From contig NZ_JBHSFP010000007.1 in NCBI RefSeq assembly GCF_042654065.1, positions 254,794 to 318,793 on the forward strand: DNA of 64,000 nucleotides, given 5' to 3'. The notes beneath the pieces were generated by a model, which worked only from the letters and a program-made list of their open reading frames with translations, did no database searches and had not been told where the DNA came from. Below are positions 43,200 to 51,083 of the stretch, piece after piece (position 1 is the first letter of the stretch; each line of letters starts with the position of its first letter). A program made the translations under genes and the position numbers. This stretch comes from Sphaerisporangium dianthi (lineage in GTDB: Bacteria > Actinomycetota > Actinomycetes > Streptosporangiales > Streptosporangiaceae).

Positions 43200-43216
43200 A
43201 TACATTTGGTTTGTAT
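43200..43216. promoter_or_regulatory. inverted repeat ATACA-N7-TGTAT
   Basis: ATACATTTGGTTTGTAT is an AT-rich inverted repeat with 5-bp arms about 200 bases upstream of the Gly/Tyr-rich gene. Its spacing fits a winged-helix or TetR-like dimer. Confidence 0.35.
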
Positions 43217-43593
43217 CGGCCATTTTCACAAGACCGCTGGTCAGTGCCATGATTGCGGGCCGACCCGTCCAGCACACATCTCGTCAGATTATCTCGTACC
43301 CCTACGAACCGGCCATTGCCCCGCTTCCCGTCATAGCGCTCAGTCCGATTTGTCGGTAGCATCGGATATTGCGGCAGAGCGTTCTTCATCTGCCCGGCGA
43401 GTGGCAGTATCCGGACTTTCAGCGACAGGAGCTGGGATACGCCCACCGCCGGGCACGTCATGAGGCGATAATGGCCACGTGCCCCTTCGCGGTCACGAGT
43501 AAGGGGTCGACCTGCGGAGGACGGGAGACGGAGACCGGAGGGGCGTCAGAGGCCGCCGGGCCCTCCGGTCACCGGGCGGAATAGGTCGCACAA

Positions 43594-43634
43594 CCGAAAA
43601 GGTGCGTGCCGCACGGCGGCACGCACCTTTTCGG
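43594..43634 (-). terminator. strong intrinsic terminator of the collagen-like gene
   Basis: A perfect 19-bp stem (43594-43612 with 43616-43634) closes a 3-base loop 29 bases after the collagen-like stop. The foot of the stem is AAAA/TTTT, so transcripts from either side would meet a hairpin ending in U residues. Confidence 0.85.
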
Positions 43635-43663
43635 TCATCTCACTTGGCAGGCATCGAGAGCGA

Positions 43664-44758
43664 TCAACCGCACACGGGGTATACCAGCCCGACCCCCAGC
43701 GCTCCGGTACACGGATACACCGTGAGACCGGGGGGCTGAGGAGTGACGGTGGGCACCCCGGACGAGCCAGGAGGGCCGGGAGGACCGGGAGGACCCTCAG
43801 GCCCTTGTGGACCCACAGGGCCTTGCGGACCTTCAGGCCCAGCCGGTCCGGGCGGACCGTCAAGGCCGGCGGGACCGGGCGGACCGTCAAGCCCCGCAGG
43901 ACCGGCAGGACCGGCGGGACCGGCAGGACCCGGGAGACCGTCGAGGCCCGCAGGACCGGGCGGACCGTCAAGCCCCGCAGGACCGGCAGGACCGGCGGGA
44001 CCCGGGAGACCGTCAAGGCCCGCAGGACCGGGGGGACCCGCAGGACCCGGGAGACCGTCGAGGCCCGCGGGGCCGGCAGGACCCGCAGGACCGGCAGGGC
44101 CGGGCGGACCGTCGAGGCCCGCAGGACCCGCAGGACCGGGGGGGCCGTCAAGCCCGGCGGGACCCGCAGGACCCGGGAGACCGTCAAGCCCGGCAGGACC
44201 GGCAGGACCCGCAGGACCGGCAGGACCGGGGGGGCCGTCAAGCCCGGCGGGACCCGCAGGACCCGGGAGACCGTCAAGCCCGGCAGGACCGGCAGGACCC
44301 GCAGGACCCGCAGGACCGGCAGGGCCGGGGAGACCGTCAAGGCCCGCAGGACCGGCAGGACCCGCAGGACCGGCGGGACCCGGGAGACCGTCAAGGCCCG
44401 CAGGACCGGCGGGACCCTGCGGGCCGGCGGGGCCACGCGGGCCGACGGGACCCGGCGGCACCTTGCAGAGCCACTGGGGAAGGTGGAGCACCGCGCACAG
44501 CGGGATCGTGCCGGGCGCGATCGGAGCGGCCTGCGGCCCGATCACTTGAACGCCCGGCGTCAGGCAGAATATGGGAACACAGTCGAGAGGAGCCACCAGA
44601 GGGCCCCTCACCGGTGCTCCGAAGTGTGTGCCGCTCGCCGTATAGTCGACGACCGCCCGGCCCGGCGGCCGGTGAGTCTTTGCCTCGGCACCTGCCGCAG
44701 CAGGTGAATAAACGATAGCGACCCCGGCGAGCGCGCCGCCCAGCAGGGTTCGTCTCAT
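43664..44758 (-). CDS. secreted collagen-like protein
   Basis: The product (364 residues from the ATG at 44758; 368 from a GTG at 44770) has a signal peptide (RRTLLGGALAGVAIVYSPAAAGA), an N-terminal region of about 75 residues with four Cys, then an uninterrupted Gly-X-Y tract of about 77 triplets, and a C-terminal cap of about 28 residues with two Cys (VYPCTGALG and VYPVCG). The tract is built from GPA triplets and 13 GLDG(L/P)PG units, and its ends carry GPR, GPQ and GPE triplets. Such tracts form triple helices in bacterial collagen-like proteins. The Cys-bearing ends could trimerise or cross-link the fibre. No LPxTG anchor is seen, so release or non-covalent attachment is expected. Confidence 0.92.
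   Translation of the reverse strand: MRRTLLGGALAGVAIVYSPAAAGAEAKTHRPPGRAVVDYTASGTHFGAPVRGPLVAPLDCVPIFCLTPGVQVIGPQAAPIAPGTIPLCAVLHLPQWLCKVPPGPVGPRGPAGPQGPAGPAGLDGLPGPAGPAGPAGPAGLDGLPGPAGPAGPAGPAGPAGLDGLPGPAGPAGLDGPPGPAGPAGPAGPAGLDGLPGPAGPAGLDGPPGPAGPAGLDGPPGPAGPAGPAGPAGLDGLPGPAGPPGPAGLDGLPGPAGPAGPAGLDGPPGPAGLDGLPGPAGPAGPAGPAGLDGPPGPAGLDGPPGPAGPEGPQGPVGPQGPEGPPGPPGPPGSSGVPTVTPQPPGLTVYPCTGALGVGLVYPVCG
43745..44455 (-). repeat. collagen-type repeat tract
   Basis: The DNA is a mosaic of 9-bp GPx codons and longer duplications that include the GLDG unit. Units recur at irregular spacing, a sign of repeated unequal exchange. Because GGN and CCN are complementary, the opposite strand also reads as Gly-Pro-rich triplets. 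Confidence 0.9.
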
Positions 44759-45321
44759 CAATGTAGCCACTCTTCATTCTCTCTTCGAGAGCCTGGAACG
44801 AAGCACTCCCCCGCGCGGCTCTTTGCCAAGACAAGAATGTCGTTGAGCAAGCTTTTCCCGCCCGTCCTGACTTCCCGCCGGGCATCGCGGACTTCCCTGC
44901 CCGATCGGCCGGCGACCGTCACCACAAGCTCGTCATGTCGGCATTCGCGGCGCATTCCCCTTATTGTGCGGAATATCGGCCCGCGCGGCGCACGGCAGGG
45001 CTTCCACCTCGGACGCGGCCATCGAAGCGGCCGGAGACGATCACCCAACAGGGCCCAACCGGAAGAACTCCCGAAATCTCGGACTAACTGCCGCATAGTG
45101 GCAAGCAACGGACCGAGGACGTAGGCCCTGTTCGGGTAGCCGCCATTCTTACCGTTTCCTGGTCCTCGTTATGCCGTGGCTGCCGATGAATGCCGATCGC
45201 CGAATGCGACGATCTCGGTAGGTCGCGAGGCCTGTCACGAGATCCCCGCGAATCCACGGGTTGCCCAGCGGGTTCGGCCCGTGGGTTATCGGGGGAACCA
45301 AGAAGGGTTCGGGGATTCAGC
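44759..45321. other. divergent intergenic region between two low-complexity protein genes
   Basis: About 560 bases lie between the starts of the collagen-like gene and the Pro/Tyr-rich gene. GC is lower than in genes and no coding frame is credible. It must hold both promoters. CCACGGG (45254-45260) and CCCGTGG (45280-45286) form an inverted repeat shortly before the Pro/Tyr-rich gene, and TTGCCC with GTTATC at a spacing near 18 is a possible promoter for it. Confidence 0.45.
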
Positions 45322-45879
45322 ATGATCCGAATGACGTTCGTCATCACGGCGGCCCTGGCGGGGCTGCCATTCTCTGCATTGACCGCCTCGGCGGACGCGG
45401 GCCGCCTCGCACCGGCCGCATCGGCGATGGCGCCGGCATCGTCCGCCGCGGCTTCGGCCCCCCGGACCGGGTGCTCGCCGATCGGCTGTGCCGGAATACT
45501 GTGCCCGCCCGGCTACGTCTGCGTGTACTCGCCCAAGCAGTGCTTCACCGTGCCCTGCCCGCAGTACGAATGCGTCCCCGCCGGAGGCGGCTACCCCACC
45601 ATCACGCCTCCGTACGTCTACCCGTACCCGTATCCCCGGCCGTACCCGTATCCAAGGCCGTACCCGTACCCGTACCCCCGGCCGTACCCGTACCCCCGGC
45701 CGTACCCGCCCTATCCGAGGGCGATCCCCATTCCTCGTCCGCCGGCGACGGGGCCGCACGTGCTGCCACGAGCGGTGCCGGCCCTGCCGATCGTGCGTGA
45801 CGCCCAGCGGCCGATCCAGCAGATCCCCGGCCGACCCGCTCCGGACAGAGCTCCTGGGATCTGGCCCGGCCCGCGTTAG
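45322..45879 (+). CDS. secreted Cys-rich and Pro/Tyr-repeat protein
   Basis: The 185-residue product has a signal peptide (MTFVITAALAGLPFSALTASA, cleavage near residue 24). A Cys-rich module follows (about 50-82): CSPIGCAGILCPPGYVCVY then QCFTVPCPQYEC, seven or eight Cys in about 33 residues, a compact disulfide knot. The next 45 residues are repeats of Pro, Tyr and Arg (units PYPYPRPYP), which should be extended and polyproline-like, and the tail is Pro/Ala/Arg-rich. Tyr-Pro repeats occur in cell-wall and adhesive proteins and can be oxidatively cross-linked. GGGGAT lies ahead of the ATG at 45322. Function unknown. Confidence 0.75.
   Translation: MIRMTFVITAALAGLPFSALTASADAGRLAPAASAMAPASSAAASAPRTGCSPIGCAGILCPPGYVCVYSPKQCFTVPCPQYECVPAGGGYPTITPPYVYPYPYPRPYPYPRPYPYPYPRPYPYPRPYPPYPRAIPIPRPPATGPHVLPRAVPALPIVRDAQRPIQQIPGRPAPDRAPGIWPGPR
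45600..45720 (+). repeat. Pro/Tyr/Arg codon repeats
   Basis: In-frame tandem units of the type TACCCGTACCC and CCCCGGCCGTACCC code for PYP and RPYP. Period alternates between 12 and 18 bases. Confidence 0.8.
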
Positions 45880-45934
45880 CCTCCGGCCTCGCGGGCGCCC
45901 GCGCCGCCCGTCTCACGGCGGGGCCCCTGCCGCT

Positions 45935-46020
45935 CCAGCGGACCGGGGCCCTGCCGACCCAGCAGACCGGGGCTCCGGCCGACCCGGCAGACCGGGGCCC
46001 GCCGGCGATCCAGCGGACGG
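45935..46020. repeat. 24-26-bp degenerate tandem repeat
   Basis: Three full units and one partial share the core GACCGGGGC and begin at 45935, 45959, 45984 and 46010. The first is 24 bases; later ones gained one or two bases. Confidence 0.75.
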
Positions 46021-46065
46021 ACGACGGCTCCGGCGCGGAAGGCGTGAATCTCAAGGCTCTCCGAT

Positions 46066-46091
46066 CCTGCCCGATCCTCTGATCGGGCAGG
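46066..46091 (+). terminator. hairpin terminator after the Pro/Tyr-rich gene
   Basis: CCTGCCCGATC (46066-46076) and GATCGGGCAGG (46081-46091) form a perfect 11-bp stem with a CTCT tetraloop and no U-tract. Confidence 0.7.
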
Positions 46092-46231
46092 CCGCCCTAC
46101 CGGGCGGCGCCGGCCCATGATTCCGCCCGGCGCGACGGCTCGGCCCGCCTGGCGGCCTCGCCGTGGGGAGGGCATCATGGTGACCCGCCGGCCGTGAAGC
46201 GCCGCTCCCCCGTCTCCGGCCAGGGACTCCC

Positions 46232-46990
46232 TTGCACATCGCCTGCTCCACCGCGGCGGCGCCCGCTCCGGGCCGCCGTAACGAGGACTTCGTGATCGCC
46301 GGACCTGACTGGGTCGCCGTGCTGGACGGGGCCACGGCCGCGGCCGGGGTGGACTCCGGATGCCGCCACGATGTCGCCTGGTACGTCGCCCGGCTCGGCG
46401 CCGGGCTGGCGCGCGGGCTCGCCACCGAGCCGGACGCCGACCTGCGGCGGATCCTCGCCGCGGCGATCGGCGAGGCGACGGCCGCCCACGACGGCGCCTG
46501 CGACCTCCGAAACGCCGACTCGCCCTCGTCCACGGTGGCCATGGTCCGCCGGCGCGCCGAGATGCTCGACTACCTCGTGCTGTGCGACTCGCCGATCGTG
46601 CTGTGCGGCGTGGACGGCGTGGTCACGGTCATCGACGACGACCGCCTCGACCACCTCCCCGGCGGCCGGCCGTACAGCCTTGAGCTGGTCAGGTCGCTGC
46701 GCAACCGGCCGGGAGGGTTCTGGGTGGCCGGCGCGCGGCCGGAGGCGGCCGGCGAGGCGGTCCACGGCTCGGTCGAGGCCGCCGGGCTGAGCGGCGTCCT
46801 GCTGCTCACCGACGGCGTCACCCGGCTGGTCGAGTGGTACGGCCACACCTGGGAGCGACTGGTCGCGACCGCGGCCGAGGCCGGCCCCGGCGAGCTGATC
46901 GCCCAGGTGCGCGAGGCCGAACTGCGGCACGGCACGCCGCCCGGATCCAAGGCGCACGACGACGCCACGGCGGCATGGGCCTGGTGGTGA
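46232..46990 (+). CDS. PP2C-family serine/threonine phosphatase-like protein
   Basis: The 252-residue protein shows the PPM metal-dependent phosphatase pattern: RRNEDF (Glu18, Asp19), AVLDGATA (Asp32, Gly33), SSTVAMVR near residue 98, GVLLLTDGVTRLV near 192 and KAHDDATAAWAW at the end. The acidic residues would hold two metal ions and remove phosphate from Ser or Thr of partner proteins. It has no membrane segment. The start is a TTG at 46232 with AGGGA a few bases upstream; no ATG or GTG gives the conserved N-terminus. No kinase gene is adjacent, so its partner is unknown. Confidence 0.82.
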   Translation: MHIACSTAAAPAPGRRNEDFVIAGPDWVAVLDGATAAAGVDSGCRHDVAWYVARLGAGLARGLATEPDADLRRILAAAIGEATAAHDGACDLRNADSPSSTVAMVRRRAEMLDYLVLCDSPIVLCGVDGVVTVIDDDRLDHLPGGRPYSLELVRSLRNRPGGFWVAGARPEAAGEAVHGSVEAAGLSGVLLLTDGVTRLVEWYGHTWERLVATAAEAGPGELIAQVREAELRHGTPPGSKAHDDATAAWAWW

Positions 46991-47122
46991 AGTCCCCACC
47001 CGCCGCCTTTACAAAGTAGGGACCGGTGGGCCGGTTGGGAGCGATCCGCGTTTCTGGGGGGCGTTGTCAGGCAGGGGAAAATTGATTGCTTCCGGGACGA
47101 GAGCTCATGTTGGGTTGGCAGC

Positions 47123-47674
47123 ATGGCCGAACTGCGTACCGATCGCCTCATCCTGCGCCGATGGCGTGACTCCGACCTTGAACCGTGGGCGGCCATGAAC
47201 GCCGATCCCGAAGTCCGGGAGCACTTGGGCGACCTGCTCACCCGCGAACAGAGCGATGCCTCCGTGTCGCGATTCCAGGCCGAGTTCGACCGGCGGGGCT
47301 ACGGGTGGTGGGCGGTCGAGGTGGAGGCCACGGGCGAGTTCATCGGTTTCGCAGGCTTGGACGAAGTGGACGACGACATGCCGTTCACAGGAGTGGAGAT
47401 CGGCTGGCGGCTCGCCCGCTCGGCCTGGGGCCAGGGCTACGCCACCGAGGCCGCGCTGACGGTCCTCGCCCACGGCTTCGACGCACTTGACCTGCCTGAG
47501 ATCCTCGCTGTCACAACGGCCGCCAACCTTCGTTCCCAGGCGGTGATGCGCCGGATCGGCATGACCCGGGACCCGGCCGGCGACTTCGACGACCCCACCG
47601 AGCCCGAGGGGCCACTGCGTCCGAACGTGCTGTACCGCATCGCCCGTTTTGCACCACCGCTGGTCAGGGGCTAG
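47123..47674 (+). CDS. GNAT family N-acetyltransferase (RimJ/RimL type)
   Basis: The 183-residue protein begins ELRTDRLILRRWRDSDLEP, the RimJ/RimL-type entry strand. The acetyl-CoA loop lies in RSAWGQGYATEAALTVL (near residue 100; Q/RxxGxG/A pattern), and NLRSQAVMRRIGM is the last conserved helix. It transfers an acetyl group to an amino group of a protein N-terminus or small molecule, not identifiable here. Its TAG stop shares the palindrome CTAG with the stop of the convergent methyltransferase gene, so the two genes overlap by three bases tail to tail. Confidence 0.9.
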   Translation: MAELRTDRLILRRWRDSDLEPWAAMNADPEVREHLGDLLTREQSDASVSRFQAEFDRRGYGWWAVEVEATGEFIGFAGLDEVDDDMPFTGVEIGWRLARSAWGQGYATEAALTVLAHGFDALDLPEILAVTTAANLRSQAVMRRIGMTRDPAGDFDDPTEPEGPLRPNVLYRIARFAPPLVRG

Positions 47675-48936
47675 ATCGTGTCCTTGACCAGCAGCACCAC
47701 GGTCTCGACGTGGTGGGTCATCGGGAAGGCGTCGAAGGCGCGCAGGTCGACGGCCGGGTAGCCGTGGTCGGCGAACCAGGACAGGTCGCGGGCCAGGGTG
47801 GCGGGGTCGCAGGAGACGTAGACGATGCGGGCGGCGTCCAGGCTCGCGACGCGGGCGACCACGTCGCGGCCGAGCCCGGTGCGCGGCGGGTCGGCGACCA
47901 CCACGTCCGCCCGCTCGACGCCGAGCCGGTCGAGGGCGTCCTCGACCCGGCCGCGTTCGACCCGCGCGTGCGCCAGGTCGCGCAGGTTGTGGCGGGCGTC
48001 CTGCACGGCGCGCGCGTCGGACTCGATGCCGAGCACGGCCCCCTCGGGCCCGGTCGCCTCGGCCAGGGCGGCCGCGAACAGGCCGACGCCGCAGTAGAGG
48101 TCGAGCGCCCAGTCGCCCGGGCGGACGGCCGCGAACTCCAGCACGGCCTCCTGCAGCACGGCGGGCACGCCGGGGTGGACCTGCCAGAAGCCGCTGCCGG
48201 TGACGCGGAAGTCACGCCCGCCGGCCCGCTCGGTGAGCGCCGTGCGCCCCCGCACGGCGCGGGCCTGGCCGTGGCCCTCGTCGACCAGGACGTAGGCGTC
48301 GGCGCCGAGGTCGGGCACCGCGACCGTGCGGTGGGACCTCGGGGTGACGACGACCGCCCGCTCGCCCGTGGAGGTGGCGATGGCCTCGACGCCGCCGGCG
48401 CCGCGCCAGTCGGCCCGCTCGACGCCCACGCGCTCGACCTCGTGGTGGGCGATCAGGCAGGCGTCGATCGGCTCGATCTCGTGGGAGCGGTGGCGGCGCA
48501 GCCCGGGGACGCCCTCGGGGGTGACCGCGAACTGGACGCGGGTGCGCCAGCCGAGCCCCTTGGCGGCGCCGGGGACCTCTTCGACGTCGACCTTCATGTC
48601 GAGGCCGGCGAGCCGCTGGAGCTGCTCGGCGACGACCTCGCCCTTGAGGCGGCGCTGGGCGTCCAGGGTGGCGTGCTGCCAGTCGCAGCCGCCGCAGCGG
48701 CCGGGGCCGGCGAACGGGCACGGCGGGGTCACCCGGTCGGGGGACGCGTCGAGGATCTCGACGGCGTCGGCCCGCAGGAACCGCGTGGTCTCTTCGGTGA
48801 CCTCGGCGAGCACGCGCTCGCCCGGCAGGGCGTGGCGGACGAAGACCACCCGGCCCTCGTGTCTGGCGACGCACCATCCCCCGTTGGCGACACGCTCAAC
48901 GTTGAGTTCGATCGGCACTCCGGTCCCCCCGCTCAC
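47671..48936 (-). CDS. TRAM-domain SAM-dependent RNA methyltransferase (RlmD/TrmA family)
   Basis: The 421-residue protein has an N-terminal TRAM RNA-binding domain (about 5-65), an iron-sulfur site with Cys73, Cys81, Cys84 (RCGGCDW) and Cys160, and a Rossmann methyltransferase domain (GSGFWQVHPG, LDLYCGVGLF, VVADPPRTG). The catalytic nucleophile is the Cys of YVSCDPATLARDL, and the Glu of HHVETV is the base. It should add a methyl group to C5 of a uridine in rRNA or tRNA. The start overlaps the stop of the permease gene by four bases. This order is conserved in mycobacteria (recalled). Confidence 0.92.
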   Translation of the reverse strand: MSGGTGVPIELNVERVANGGWCVARHEGRVVFVRHALPGERVLAEVTEETTRFLRADAVEILDASPDRVTPPCPFAGPGRCGGCDWQHATLDAQRRLKGEVVAEQLQRLAGLDMKVDVEEVPGAAKGLGWRTRVQFAVTPEGVPGLRRHRSHEIEPIDACLIAHHEVERVGVERADWRGAGGVEAIATSTGERAVVVTPRSHRTVAVPDLGADAYVLVDEGHGQARAVRGRTALTERAGGRDFRVTGSGFWQVHPGVPAVLQEAVLEFAAVRPGDWALDLYCGVGLFAAALAEATGPEGAVLGIESDARAVQDARHNLRDLAHARVERGRVEDALDRLGVERADVVVADPPRTGLGRDVVARVASLDAARIVYVSCDPATLARDLSWFADHGYPAVDLRAFDAFPMTHHVETVVLLVKDTI

Positions 48937-50945
48937 GTCTGCACCTGGTCATCCTTACGTGCCACAGCGTATGGCCGGCGGACCGAGCCGGGAGCGAACG
49001 ACTCCGGCCGGCCCTTGAGCCGGTCGGAGGAGGCCAGCTGCCAGGGAACGCTGGTGACCATCACGCCGGGCTGGAAGAGAAGCCTTCCCTTCAGCCGCAG
49101 CGCACTCTGGTTATGAAGAAGATGTTCCCACCAGTGGCCCACGACATACTCGGGGATGAACACGGTGACGACATCGCGCGGCGAGCGGCGGCGCAGGCTC
49201 TTGACGTACTCGAGCACCGGGCGGGTGATCTCGCGGTAGGGCGAGTCGAGGATCTTCAGCGGCACCGGGATGCCCCGCTGCTCCCAGTCGTCCTGCAGCT
49301 GGCGGGCCTCGTCGGGGTCGACCGCGACGCTGATCGCCTCCAGGGTGGAGGGGCGGGTGGCGCGGGCGTACGACAGGGCCCGCAGCGTCGGCTTGTGGAT
49401 CTTGGACAGCACGACGATGGCGTGGTTCCTCGCCGGGAGCATGGACTCGACGACCTCGTGGTCCTCCGGGACGGTCAGCTCGGTGGCCACGTTGTCGTAG
49501 TGGCGCCGGATGCCGCGCATCATCACGAACAGCACGGCCATGGCCGCGCAGGCGATCCACGCGCCGTGGGTGAACTTGGTGACCAGGACGACCACCAGCA
49601 CCAGGCCGGTCACCGCCGCGCCGAAGCCGTTGATCACCCTGGACCGCTGCATCTGCGCGCGCTTCTTGGCGTCGTCCTCGGTGCGCAGCAGCCGGTTCCA
49701 GTGCCGCACCATGCCGATCTGGCTGATCGTGAACGACACGAACACGCCGACGATGTAGAGCTGGACGAGACGGGTGGTCTCGGCGTGGAAGGCGTAGATC
49801 AGCAGCCCGGCCATGGTGGCCAGGATGACGATGCCGTTGCTGAAGGCCAGGCGGTCGCCGCGCGTGTGGAGCTGGCGCGGCAGGTAGCGGTTCTGCGCGA
49901 GCACCGAGGCGAGCACCGGGAAGCCGTTGAAGGCGGTGTTGGCGGCGAGCACGAGGATCAGCGCGGTCATCGCCGTGATGAAGTAGAAGGCGGGGGGGAA
50001 GTTGCTGAAGACCGTCTCGGCGACCTGCGCGATCACCGGCCCCGGGTTCTCGACCGGGTTGCCCGAGCGGTCGAGCAGGGTGCTGCCCACCGAGGGATCG
50101 GCGAACTTGGCCCCCGAGATGTAGGCCAGGGCGGTGATGCCGGAGAACATGGTCGCGGCGATCACGCCGAGCGCCAGCAGCGTGTTGGCGGCGTTCTTGC
50201 CCTTCGGCTTCTTGAAGGCCGGGACGCCGTTGCTGATGGCCTCCACGCCGGTGAGCGCGGCGCAGCCGGAGGAGAAGGCGCGCAGCAGCAGGAAGATCAG
50301 GGCGAAGCCGCCGATGCCGACGCCCTCGCCGGTGACCGTGTAGCCGGCCGTCGGGGCGACCAGGTCGGCGCCGAGCGCCAGCCGCACCCCGCCCCAGATC
50401 ATCAGGCCGAAGATGCCGAGCATGAAGGCATAGGTGGGGACGGCGAACGCCAGCCCCGACTCTCTGATGCCCCGCAGGTTCATGACGGTCAGCAGGGCGA
50501 CGATGATGACCGCCGCGCCGACCTTGTGCCCGGCCAGGAAGGGCACCGCCGCGGCGAGGTTCTCGACGCCGGAGGAGACCGACACCGCGACGGTCAGCAC
50601 GTAGTCGACCATCAGCGCGCTGGCGACGACCAGGCCCTGGTTGGACCCGAGGTTCTCGGTCGCGACCTCGAAGTCGCCGCCGCCGCTGGTGTACGCCCGC
50701 ACGTTCTGCCGGTAGGACGCGACGACCGTCAGCAGGATGACGACGACGGCGAGCGCGATCCACGGGGTGAAGTGGTAGGCCGCGAGCCCGGCGATGCCGA
50801 GCGTGATGAGGATCTCCTGCGGGGCGTACGCCACCGAGGAGAGCGCGTCGCTCGCGAACACCGGCAGCGCGATGCGCTTGGGCAGCAACTGCTCGTGAGC
50901 CTGGGCACTGCGCAGCGCCCGTCCCACAAGTAGCCGCTTGACCAT
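48933..50945 (-). CDS. APC-superfamily permease, KimA-like potassium transporter
   Basis: The 670-residue protein has about 12 membrane helices (LPVFASDALSSVAYAPQEIL is the first re-entrant pair; TSGGGDFEVATENLG and SGCAALTGVEAISNGVPAF are substrate-region motifs) and a cytoplasmic C-terminal domain of about 190 residues with a USP-like fold (NHAIVVLSKIHKPTLRALSYA). This is the plan of Bacillus KimA, a proton-coupled potassium importer controlled by cyclic di-AMP. Location back to back with two TrkA-type genes supports a potassium role. The ATG at 50945 has AAGG eight bases upstream; a GTG at 50963 is possible. It precedes and overlaps the TRAM methyltransferase gene. Confidence 0.88.
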   Translation of the reverse strand: MVKRLLVGRALRSAQAHEQLLPKRIALPVFASDALSSVAYAPQEILITLGIAGLAAYHFTPWIALAVVVILLTVVASYRQNVRAYTSGGGDFEVATENLGSNQGLVVASALMVDYVLTVAVSVSSGVENLAAAVPFLAGHKVGAAVIIVALLTVMNLRGIRESGLAFAVPTYAFMLGIFGLMIWGGVRLALGADLVAPTAGYTVTGEGVGIGGFALIFLLLRAFSSGCAALTGVEAISNGVPAFKKPKGKNAANTLLALGVIAATMFSGITALAYISGAKFADPSVGSTLLDRSGNPVENPGPVIAQVAETVFSNFPPAFYFITAMTALILVLAANTAFNGFPVLASVLAQNRYLPRQLHTRGDRLAFSNGIVILATMAGLLIYAFHAETTRLVQLYIVGVFVSFTISQIGMVRHWNRLLRTEDDAKKRAQMQRSRVINGFGAAVTGLVLVVVLVTKFTHGAWIACAAMAVLFVMMRGIRRHYDNVATELTVPEDHEVVESMLPARNHAIVVLSKIHKPTLRALSYARATRPSTLEAISVAVDPDEARQLQDDWEQRGIPVPLKILDSPYREITRPVLEYVKSLRRRSPRDVVTVFIPEYVVGHWWEHLLHNQSALRLKGRLLFQPGVMVTSVPWQLASSDRLKGRPESFAPGSVRRPYAVARKDDQVQT

Positions 50946-50971
50946 ATCTGCAACCTTGACCACGAGTGACG

Positions 50972-50977
50972 ATGCTA
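50972..50977 (-). promoter_or_regulatory. -10 element of the KimA-like gene
   Basis: On the minus strand TAGCAT lies 26 bases before the ATG at 50945. The leader would be about 20 bases and hold AAGG. Confidence 0.4.
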
Positions 50978-51041
50978 GTCCTCAGGTGCGGTGCGCATCA
51001 CATGGCGCTCCCAGAACCGGCCATACTTGGCCTGGTAGCTG

Positions 51042-51047
51042 TATAAC
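51042..51047 (+). promoter_or_regulatory. -10 element of the TrkA pair
   Basis: TATAAC lies 36 bases before the ATG of the first trkA gene, with GGGGGAG as ribosome binding site. No good -35 is seen. With 50972-50977 it forms a divergent potassium-uptake promoter region. Confidence 0.45.
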
Positions 51048-51083
51048 GTCCAGTTGCCGCCTCGATGCCAACGGCGGGGGAGC

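Larger units (their letters stand above)
43000..43663. other. relatively AT-rich intergenic region with palindromes
   Basis: This 664-base gap has visibly lower GC than its surroundings and no credible gene on either strand. It includes a 14-bp palindrome (43099-43112), an ATACA-N7-TGTAT repeat (43200-43216) and the terminator of the collagen-like gene (43594-43634). It should act as a long promoter or leader for the Gly/Tyr-rich protein gene; an unrecognised RNA is possible. Confidence 0.5.
45880..46231. other. intergenic region with tandem repeat and terminator
   Basis: The 352-base gap contains a degenerate repeat with a period of 24-26 bases (45935-46020) and a strong hairpin (46066-46091). 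The rest is GC-rich with no gene recognised. Confidence 0.5.

Noticed and set aside
43743..44549. Plus-strand open frame also coding for Gly-Pro-rich collagen-like triplets
   Set aside because: It is the complement of the collagen-like gene: GGN and CCN codons mirror each other. It has no signal peptide and no ribosome binding site, and the real gene has both a signal peptide and capped ends.
50946..51083. Cyclic di-AMP riboswitch ahead of the KimA-like gene
   Set aside because: The divergent gap has only 138 bases and the predicted leader of about 20 bases is far too short for a ydaO-type riboswitch.
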